Assembly: GCA_045592865.1 (NCBI GenBank)
Contig: JAZNVP010000114.1
Span: 1-21,309 of the forward strand
Direction: 5' to 3'
Length of the DNA stretch: 21,309 nucleotides
Source of the DNA: RGIG9114 sp045592865
GTDB lineage: Bacteria > Bacillota > Clostridia > Oscillospirales > JAGBHD01
Part shown: piece by piece, positions 16,254 through 21,309 of the stretch
Layout: the number at the start of each line of letters is the position of its first letter
How positions within the stretch are numbered: the stretch's first letter is position 1
The notes under the pieces: generated by a model
What the model was told of the DNA's origin: nothing
Seen by the model: only the letters and a program-made list of their open reading frames with translations
The model's database searches: none
Made by a program: the position numbers and the translations under genes

Positions 16254-16285
16254 TTTATTAATTTAGTTTCGGAGCGGGTTATTTT

Positions 16286-17443
16286 ATGGAAAAAATTAAA
16301 GAGCTGATACACACCAGAAAAAAAGAATTCAGAGGCTTTTCAACCGAGGAAAAACTGCTTTACATAAACTCGATTTGTATGTTTCTCCCCTTCTTTCTCG
16401 TTGGCATTCCTTTTTTAATTACGGTTATATACTGCCTTGTTAAAAAGGACGTTCGGAAAGAGGTTTTTTCGGTTACCCACTCCATAAGCTTTCTTGCTTT
16501 CGGTTTTGTTGGTTTTTTTGCAGCGATATTCAACAAAAACCTATGGGGTTTCTTAGGCGGAATATTTATTCTTCTTTTGATCGTTTTCAGTTTTATGTCG
16601 CGAGCTTATATGACGAGAAAACTTTTTTCGCTCATAACCGACAATATTTGCTACCTGAGCGTTATCAGTTTCTTTATCGGAATGGCGGACTATCTCATAA
16701 GATATTCCCCCGATTCAGAGCACCGCACCGCCTCAACCTTCTTTAACGCTAACTACTATGCGTTTATAATCGAATTCGTCGTTATTATTTGTCTCTATAA
16801 AATGACAAAACACCCTTACCGTTGGCGCACCTATCTTCTTATAGCCTTCATCAACTGCTTGGGCATTCTTTTCTGCAAGACCAGAACGGCACTTATTGCT
16901 ATCTTTATCGGTGTTTCGTTCTTCTTTTTCTTCACAAAGCAGTATAAATTCTTCGCGGTTTGCTTCGGTCTTGCCGCATTTGCGCTTGTTGGAATGATAA
17001 CGATGCCCGAGGAATTCCTCATCCGTTACGACACGTTTTTATGGAGTGTTCAGGACCGACTTGCTATCTGGACGACCGCTTTCAAGGGACTTACGCACCG
17101 TCCCATTTTTGGGCAGGGGCTTTGGGCATACCTCAAGATTTACGAATTAAAGGGCGGTCAGTTCGCCATAAACGCTCACTGCATCTGGCTTGACATTTTC
17201 CTTTCTTTCGGAATAGTCGGAACCACTTTCGTCAGTTATTATTTTTCAAAAACGTTATACAATCTTAAAAAGCAGGTTCACGTCAACGCTTTCTATCACG
17301 AGTATTCGCTTGTTCTGGCGCTCTTTATGTGCGCTCTCGTTCACTGCACCACCGACCTTGCGATAACCGGAATTGAGACCTCGATAATGGCAATGCTTCT
17401 TTTCGGGATTGTTGGTAACGGCAAAAAACTTCTGATGGACTAA
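16286..17443 (+). CDS. O-antigen-ligase-like (Wzy_C / WaaL superfamily) polytopic membrane protein (385 aa)
   Basis: After a basic N-terminus (residues 1-25) the protein is built of roughly 10 hydrophobic segments. Family marks: RTASTFFNANYYAF (147-160, the usual Arg-x-x-Gly/Ser-T-F-x-N-x-N pattern), CKTRTALIAIF (197-207), RLAIWTTAF with PIFGQGLWAY (258-282), and AHCIWLDIFLSFGIVGT (297-313), which holds the conserved His of the long extracytoplasmic loop. Members join polysaccharide or glycan chains carried on lipid carriers to acceptors, or polymerise repeat units. In Gram-positive bacteria they serve capsule, teichoic-acid-like or glycoprotein glycans. The gene shares a transcript with the TIM-barrel gene 11 bp downstream and has its own promoter. 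No glycosyltransferase cluster is nearby, so it looks like an isolated member and its donor is unknown. Confidence 0.8.
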   Translation: MEKIKELIHTRKKEFRGFSTEEKLLYINSICMFLPFFLVGIPFLITVIYCLVKKDVRKEVFSVTHSISFLAFGFVGFFAAIFNKNLWGFLGGIFILLLIVFSFMSRAYMTRKLFSLITDNICYLSVISFFIGMADYLIRYSPDSEHRTASTFFNANYYAFIIEFVVIICLYKMTKHPYRWRTYLLIAFINCLGILFCKTRTALIAIFIGVSFFFFFTKQYKFFAVCFGLAAFALVGMITMPEEFLIRYDTFLWSVQDRLAIWTTAFKGLTHRPIFGQGLWAYLKIYELKGGQFAINAHCIWLDIFLSFGIVGTTFVSYYFSKTLYNLKKQVHVNAFYHEYSLVLALFMCALVHCTTDLAITGIETSIMAMLLFGIVGNGKKLLMD

Positions 17444-17454
17444 AGGAGAAGGCT

Positions 17455-18327
17455 ATGAGACTTTCAACAACAACGGGAATAACGAGAAACTTGTTTTCCC
17501 ACAAAGAAACCATTAAAATACTTGCTGACGCAGGTTTTGATGCCTACGATATTTCTTTAACCGAAATGAAGCCCGGTTCTTCTTCGCCTTTTTTTAAGGA
17601 CACTTACCTTGAATACGCGAAAGAACTCAGAGACTTTGCCGACAGTATCGGCATTGTTTGCAATCAGGCTCATGCGCCCTTTCATTCAACAAGCGGCGAC
17701 GAAAAGGCAGATGCCGAAATGTTCCGCTCTATCGTTCGCTCGATGGAAGTCGCAGCTGTTATGGGTGCGGACATTATAGTTGTTCATCCTGTTCAGCATC
17801 TTTGCTATGCTGAATACCGCGAAGAGCTTTTCGAAATGAATATTGATTTTTACAACAGACTTATCCCCTATGCCGAGAAATTCGGTATAAAGATCGCCAC
17901 CGAAAATATGTGGCAGTGGTTTTCCGAAGAGCACACTCCCACCGATTCGGTTTGCTCGAGAAGCAAAGAATTCTGCGCACTTATCGACGCTATCGGAAGC
18001 GAGTGGGTCACGGGTTGTCTTGACATCGGCCACGTCTCTTTAATGGGCGCCGATATCCCCGATTTTATAAAGGCGATGGGAAACAAAAGGCTTTTAGCGC
18101 TCCACGTTCACGATACCGATTTTAAAGCCGATCTTCACACCGCGCCCTTTATGGCAAACATAGATTATATGGCAGCAGCTCACGCATTGGGCGAAATAGG
18201 TTACAAAGGCGACTTTACCTTTGAGGCTACCAACTTCACAAAGCATATGCCGAAGGAGTTTATCCCGACGGGAGTTAAATTCCTCTGTGACATCGGAAGA
18301 TTTTTAATGGCAGAAATAGAGAAATAA
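17455..18327 (+). CDS. Sugar phosphate isomerase/epimerase-like TIM-barrel protein (290 aa)
   Basis: This belongs to the xylose-isomerase-like / AP-endonuclease-2 TIM-barrel superfamily. Visible metal- and substrate-site candidates lie at the ends of successive strands: QAHAPFH (His73), VVHPVQH (His111), ATENMW (Glu150), CLDIGHV (Asp190, His193), LHVHDTD (His217, His219, Asp220) and FTFEATNF (Glu257). This is the Glu-Asp-His-Glu metal set usual for these sugar epimerases. Length is typical and no signal peptide is present, so it is cytoplasmic. AAGGAG precedes the ATG, which starts 11 bp after the O-antigen-ligase-like gene, so both form one operon closed by the terminator at 18347-18387. The exact sugar cannot be told: superfamily members include ketose 3-epimerases, inosose isomerases and endonuclease IV. 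Confidence 0.85.
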   Translation: MRLSTTTGITRNLFSHKETIKILADAGFDAYDISLTEMKPGSSSPFFKDTYLEYAKELRDFADSIGIVCNQAHAPFHSTSGDEKADAEMFRSIVRSMEVAAVMGADIIVVHPVQHLCYAEYREELFEMNIDFYNRLIPYAEKFGIKIATENMWQWFSEEHTPTDSVCSRSKEFCALIDAIGSEWVTGCLDIGHVSLMGADIPDFIKAMGNKRLLALHVHDTDFKADLHTAPFMANIDYMAAAHALGEIGYKGDFTFEATNFTKHMPKEFIPTGVKFLCDIGRFLMAEIEK

Positions 18328-18346
18328 TTTTTCACTTGCTCATAAA

Positions 18347-18387
18347 AAAACACCGCAGACACACAAATTGTGTGTCTGCGGTGTTTT
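18347..18387. terminator. Strong bidirectional intrinsic terminator between convergent genes
   Basis: A perfect 18-bp stem: AAAACACCGCAGACACAC (18347-18364) pairs with 18370-18387 across a 5-nt loop. Reading right, the stem ends in TTTT then CTTTTT. Reading left, the other strand gives a matching T-run. It serves the TIM-barrel gene ending at 18327 and rodA ending at 18392, and leaves only about 64 bp between the two stops. Confidence 0.95.
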
Positions 18388-18391
18388 CTTT

Positions 18392-19501
18392 TTATTTAAA
18401 CAGCTCGTGTTTATTGTTGTTGTAAACCGAAAGCACAATTCCGATACACATATACATCATAACGATCGAGGTTCCGCCCTGCGAGAGAAACGGAAGGGTT
18501 ATTCCGATAACAGGCGCCACGCCGATGCACATACCGATGTTTATAACGATCTGGTAAAGGAAAATTGCAAAGAAGCCTACGCAGATATAATAGCCTTCTC
18601 GGTCCTCGGAGAGCGATGCCGTTCTGAGTATTCTGAAGGCGATCGCCATAAGCGCCGCGATAACCAATAGCGCTCCGACGAAGCCGAGCGCCTCGCCGAT
18701 AAAGGCAAATATAAAGTCGTTATAAACCTCAGGGATATTTCTAAGCGAGTCTGAAAAAAGGCCCTTTCCCATAAGTCCGCCCGAACCGATAGATATCTTT
18801 CCCTGCATTGGCTGGTAGCCTATTCCCAATGGGTCTCTTTCGGGGTTAAACACCGTTAAAATTCGTTCGCGGTGATAATCGTCCATTATAAAAAACCAAG
18901 CGATTAGAAGCACGGGAATTGCCGCCGAAGCCGCAGATGCTATATACTTCCACGAAATTCCACTCGCGAACATCATTGCGATAAACGCCGCGAGAAAAAC
19001 CGTTCCCGTTCCGAAGTCCTGCTGCAAGAACACAAGCCCCACAACAAAGCCCATATGGAGAAGCAGTTTCAGAATGTTTTTCGGCTTGTTTATGTCCTCG
19101 CCGACCTTGGAAAGATGCACCGCAAAAGAAAGCACGAAAGCGATCTTCAAAAACTCACTCGGTTGAAAGGTTGTTATTCCGAGATCTATCCACGCCCTGT
19201 CCGACGCCTCGGCTCTTTTATAAACAAGCGGGGTAAAGGTCAGAAGCATAAGAAATACCGATATCGGCATATAAATGTTATAAAGCTTTGCAAACTCACG
19301 GTAGTTCCAGTTGGAGATAACGATAGCCAAAAAAGCCCCTAAGATCACCGCAACAAGTTGCACCAGCGGTATTCTGACTCCGTAGACAAAGCCGTGATGC
19401 TCCATAACGAAAAGCAAAAATACCGAAAACAGCGAGAGACCAAGGCAAATCCCAAGCAAAAGGACGTCGTTTTTCTTGAAATACTCGATTATTTTTTTCA
19501 C
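18392..19501 (-). CDS. rodA: RodA/FtsW-type SEDS peptidoglycan glycosyltransferase (369 aa)
   Basis: A polytopic SEDS protein that polymerises lipid II into glycan strands at the membrane, working with a class B penicillin-binding protein during elongation. Seen: about ten hydrophobic segments; DRAWIDLG (Trp104) and QPSEFLKIAFVL (113-124), both SEDS hallmarks; QQDFGTGTVFL (160-170); NDFIFAFIGEALGFVG (Asp262, aligning with the essential Asp of the TDFIF loop in known RodA proteins); and GITLPFLSQGGTS near the C-terminus, where most SEDS proteins have LSYGGS. The start is a GTG at 19501 with AAGGAG 10 nt upstream. It could be an FtsW or SpoVE relative, but the 369-aa length and the position beside an M50 protease and a TIGR03960-type gene favour RodA. 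It is transcribed opposite to those two genes from its own promoter. Confidence 0.88.
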   Translation of the reverse strand: MKKIIEYFKKNDVLLLGICLGLSLFSVFLLFVMEHHGFVYGVRIPLVQLVAVILGAFLAIVISNWNYREFAKLYNIYMPISVFLMLLTFTPLVYKRAEASDRAWIDLGITTFQPSEFLKIAFVLSFAVHLSKVGEDINKPKNILKLLLHMGFVVGLVFLQQDFGTGTVFLAAFIAMMFASGISWKYIASAASAAIPVLLIAWFFIMDDYHRERILTVFNPERDPLGIGYQPMQGKISIGSGGLMGKGLFSDSLRNIPEVYNDFIFAFIGEALGFVGALLVIAALMAIAFRILRTASLSEDREGYYICVGFFAIFLYQIVINIGMCIGVAPVIGITLPFLSQGGTSIVMMYMCIGIVLSVYNNNKHELFK

Positions 19502-19532
19502 TTTCTCTCGCTCCTTTCTCTGTTTTTAGTTA

Positions 19533-19561
19533 ATTTTACCACATTGGCAATTAAAATTCAA
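19533..19561 (-). promoter_or_regulatory. Sigma-A-type promoter of rodA
   Basis: On the minus strand: -35 TTGAAT (19561-19556), 17-bp spacer, -10 TAAAAT (19538-19533). It is placed about 31 bp before the GTG start at 19501. Both boxes are near consensus. Confidence 0.65.
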
Positions 19562-19576
19562 CCTGGGAGAAGAAAA

Positions 19577-19825
19577 ATGAAAACGATATCACCCGAAGAA
19601 TTTGAAAAAATCAAGAAAAAAATAAAAATTCTGGACCGCCTTAACAAAACCCTTTTAGTATGCCTTGTCGTCGCATCGGTCAATCTTGTTCTGCTCTTTT
19701 TCGGAATTGATCTTCTGGAATGGGGAAGGTCTGCCGCCGCGGAAGCCGTTAATAAATGGGGCCCCGAAATAGAAAGCGTATTTTATGAGCTTACAGAAAT
19801 ATTCAAAGACCGCTCCGCTTCTTAA
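19577..19825 (+). CDS. Small single-span membrane protein, function unknown (82 aa)
   Basis: The ATG at 19577 (MKTISPEEFEKIKKKIKILD) has GGGAG about 8 nt upstream. The frame stays open further upstream, into the antisense of rodA, but that part lies opposite a conserved gene and is not expected to be coding. The protein has a charged, probably helical N-terminus (1-23), one hydrophobic span (about 24-44, LLVCLVVASVNLVLLFFGI) and a short C-terminal tail with WGRSAAAEAVNKWG. No known domain recognised. Its 3' end overlaps the M50 protease gene by 41 nt, which implies co-expression. A septum or envelope role beside rodA and the protease is guesswork. Confidence 0.65.
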   Translation: MKTISPEEFEKIKKKIKILDRLNKTLLVCLVVASVNLVLLFFGIDLLEWGRSAAAEAVNKWGPEIESVFYELTEIFKDRSAS

Positions 19826-20366
19826 GATTACCTTAAAACCCTCTTTTCTGTTTATCGTTGCCTTTATTCTTTCGTTCGACTCAGAAAACCTATCCTTTTT
19901 TTCGCTTTTGGCGTCCCTTCTTCACGAAGCTTCTCACGTGGCGGTGCTGTTAATTCTCAGGATACCCTCGCGCCTTACCTTTAAGCTCGGGGGTATGTCG
20001 CTCAAGGTAAACTCTGCCTTACAAAAACGGGAGTGGCTCTATCTCATTGCGGGGCCTTTTAGTAATCTTTTGGTGTTTTTTCTCTTTCCGAAAACACTTT
20101 TCGGCGCCGTTAATCTCTTGGTCGGTGCCGTTAATTTATTGCCGATTTATTTTACCGACGGCGGAAGGCTTCTTTCCCTGTTTCTTTCGAGGTTTTTGTC
20201 CGCAACCGCCCTTCACGTCACCGAAACGGTAGTTTCAACCATTTTTCTTGTTCCGCTTTTTACCGTAGGGCTTTTCGTTCTGTTTAAAAGTCCCTACAAC
20301 TTCACCCTGCTTATCGCCGCAGTTTATCTTATAACCGCGCTGATATCGGGTAAAGCCCTTGACTGA
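19785..20366 (+). CDS. SpoIVFB-like M50 (site-2-type) intramembrane metalloprotease (193 aa)
   Basis: The zinc motif HEASH (HExxH, His47, Glu48, His51) sits in a hydrophobic segment, and the third ligand is in NLLPIYFTDGGRLL (Asp125), the NxxP...DGG motif of the family. Several hydrophobic segments fill the remainder. These proteases cut membrane-tethered regulators. SpoIVFB releases sigma-K in sporulating Bacillus, but the partner here is unknown. At 193 aa it is shorter than SpoIVFB and has no C-terminal CBS domain, so it is a minimal core. The start ATG at 19785 lies inside the previous gene (41-nt overlap) with only a weak ribosome binding site, so translation is probably coupled to the 82-aa gene. 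A gene of this kind directly before a TIGR03960-type radical SAM gene is, to my recall, a recurring arrangement in Clostridia. Confidence 0.83.
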   Translation: MSLQKYSKTAPLLKITLKPSFLFIVAFILSFDSENLSFFSLLASLLHEASHVAVLLILRIPSRLTFKLGGMSLKVNSALQKREWLYLIAGPFSNLLVFFLFPKTLFGAVNLLVGAVNLLPIYFTDGGRLLSLFLSRFLSATALHVTETVVSTIFLVPLFTVGLFVLFKSPYNFTLLIAAVYLITALISGKALD

Positions 20367-20419
20367 ACGGAAGAAAAAATGTAAAATTAAAGGGATAAAT
20401 TTTAAGGATGTTGTGAAAA

Positions 20420-21232
20420 ATGGATCTGAAATACGAAAAAATATTAAAACGGGTTCAAAAACCCGCAAGATATACGGGCGGAGAGAACGGCTGCATCTAC
20501 AAGGACAAGGATGCGGCTCTTGTCCGCTTTTGTTTTTGTTTTCCCGACGTTTACGAGGTTGGTATGTCGCACCTTGGCATAAAAATCCTCTACCACACCC
20601 TCAACAGTCAGGACTTTGTTTGGTGCGAGAGAGCATATGCCCCGTGGGACGATATGCAGAACATTATGAAGGAGGAAAAGCTCCCCCTTTTTGCCCTTGA
20701 AAGCGGCGACCCTCTATCCGATTTTGATTTTATCGGCTTTACTTTGCAGTATGAACTTTCCTTCACCGCCGTTCTTAATATGCTAAGTCTCGGCGGCATA
20801 AACCCGCTTCGCTCGGAAAGAGGAAACGAACTGAAAAACATCGTTATCGGCGGCGGCCCCTGTGCTTGTAACCCCGAGCCTCTTGCAGATTTCTTTGATA
20901 TTTTCAGTTTGGGCGAGGGCGAGGAGTCGCTTAACCGCTTGATGCAGGTTTATAAAGAAGCAAAGGAAAAGGGGCTTAAGAAGGACGAGTTTTTAAAGAT
21001 CGTTGCCGAGATGGACTCTTTCTACGTTCCCTCGCTTTACGACGTTTCCTATAATGAAAACGGCACCGTTAAAGAGGTGACCCCCATCGGCACGGCGCAG
21101 AAAAAGATAACCAAGGCCGTTATCGAGGACCTTTCAAGCGTTCCCTACCCTGACAATTTCATTGTTCCCTTTATCGAGGTTATTCACGACCGCACCGTTA
21201 TCGAGATAATGCGCGGTTGCGGAAAAAGATAA
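20420..21232 (+). CDS. TIGR03960-type radical SAM protein, N-terminal half only, broken at the cysteine motif
   Basis: The 270 visible residues match the N-terminus of the TIGR03960 family (B12-binding-like domain plus radical SAM): KPARYTGGE (14-22), FPDVYEVGMSHLGIKILY (41-58), FALESGDPLSDFDFIGFTLQYELS (91-114, read as FTLQYELS core), GGGPCACNPEPLADFFD (144-160) and GEGEE (165-169). The family is usually about 600 aa and continues from RGC into a CxxxCxxC iron-sulfur motif of the form RGCTRGCRFCQAG. Here the frame reads RGC at 265-267, then GKR and a stop at 21232, exactly where the 88-bp direct repeat begins. The real gene therefore almost surely continued, and the visible end is caused by the repeat. 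AAGGA lies 11 nt before the ATG. The function is not firmly known. Family genes often sit before ribonuclease G and ribosomal protein L21 genes, lying beyond this window. Confidence 0.85.
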   Translation: MDLKYEKILKRVQKPARYTGGENGCIYKDKDAALVRFCFCFPDVYEVGMSHLGIKILYHTLNSQDFVWCERAYAPWDDMQNIMKEEKLPLFALESGDPLSDFDFIGFTLQYELSFTAVLNMLSLGGINPLRSERGNELKNIVIGGGPCACNPEPLADFFDIFSLGEGEESLNRLMQVYKEAKEKGLKKDEFLKIVAEMDSFYVPSLYDVSYNENGTVKEVTPIGTAQKKITKAVIEDLSSVPYPDNFIVPFIEVIHDRTVIEIMRGCGKR

Positions 21233-21309
21233 CCAAGGCCGTTATCGAGGACCTTTCAAGCGTTCCCTACCCTGACAATTTCATTGTTCCCTTTATCGAG
21301 GTTATTCAC
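21100..21309 (+). repeat. Exact 88-bp direct repeat, period 122 bp, reaching the window end
   Basis: Positions 21100-21187 and 21222-21309 are identical over all 88 bases compared by eye. The second copy stops only because the window stops. The spacer (21188-21221, 34 bp) codes the approach to the radical SAM cysteine motif. The 122-bp period is not a multiple of three, so the repeat shifts the frame and creates the stop at 21230-21232. The jump occurs at the short shared string GAAAAAGAT. Either a tandem duplication or, more likely, an assembly error at a contig end. Confidence 0.95.

Larger units (their letters stand above)
15980..16285. other. Divergent intergenic control region (306 bp)
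   Basis: No gene is seen here. The stretch is A/T-rich and holds, from left to right: the ribosome binding site of the minus-strand gene, a leader with a widely spaced 11-bp inverted repeat, the minus-strand promoter inside a 15-bp palindrome, an extra half-site ATACCTT at 16141-16147, and a plus-strand promoter for the O-antigen-ligase-like gene. A lone TTGACA at 16184-16189 has no suitably spaced -10 on the plus strand. Confidence 0.8.

Noticed and set aside
19358..19576. Upstream extension of the 82-aa protein gene
   Set aside because: This part is antisense to the 5' end of rodA and crosses its promoter. The ATG at 19577 has a ribosome binding site and begins a plausible membrane protein.
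1..21309. Possible CRISPR array, transposon, phage or RNA genes
   Set aside because: Scanning by eye found no regularly spaced short repeats, no transposase or integrase, no tRNA cloverleaf with a CCA-like end, and no rRNA stretches. The repeats present are coding paralogs or are listed separately.

Overview
The window looks like a chromosomal piece of an uncultured, gut- or rumen-type Clostridia (Bacillota). Evidence: strong AAGGAGG-type ribosome binding sites, short lipoprotein signal peptides, sigma-A-like promoters, and a rodA / M50 protease / TIGR03960-type radical SAM neighbourhood familiar from Clostridia. This assignment is inference from gene content. No rRNA, tRNA, CRISPR array, transposase or phage gene was seen.

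Positions 1-15979 (all minus strand) hold an array of six paralogous GH74-like (xyloglucanase-type) beta-propeller proteins plus one AraC-family regulator. In transcription order: a 667-aa protein without signal peptide (13976-15979, own promoter); a hairpin terminator; the AraC-type regulator (12861-13751); a second protein without signal peptide (10825-12861, start overlapping the regulator stop by one base); a 728-aa lipoprotein (8622-10808); a 1268-aa exported protein with three beta-sandwich-like modules (4804-8610); a 1410-aa lipoprotein with an acidic/Ser-Asn-Gly linker and the same three modules (488-4720); and the N-terminus of another lipoprotein running off the left edge (1-446). 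All five complete paralogs keep both Asp residues that align with the GH74 catalytic pair, but share motifs (GHEE, WWPxYxFxS, DWYGVW) that differ from the GH74 consensus as I remember it. The set appears spread over two compartments (cytoplasm and cell surface) under one local regulator. No transporter or other glycosidase is in view.

Positions 15980-16285 form a divergent control region. It carries a promoter for the minus-strand array whose -10 lies in a 15-bp perfect palindrome, a widely spaced 11-bp inverted repeat in the leader, and a separate plus-strand promoter.

Positions 16286-18327 (plus) hold a two-gene unit: an O-antigen-ligase-like polytopic membrane protein and a sugar phosphate isomerase/epimerase-like TIM barrel. 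It is closed by a strong bidirectional terminator shared with the convergent rodA (18392-19501, minus).

Positions 19577-21309 (plus) hold a small one-TM protein, an overlapping SpoIVFB-like M50 intramembrane protease, and the N-terminal half of a B12-binding-domain radical SAM protein of the TIGR03960 type. The last gene is interrupted in its cysteine motif by an exact 88-bp direct repeat (period 122 bp) that reaches the end of the window. This is either a tandem duplication or an assembly artefact at a contig end.
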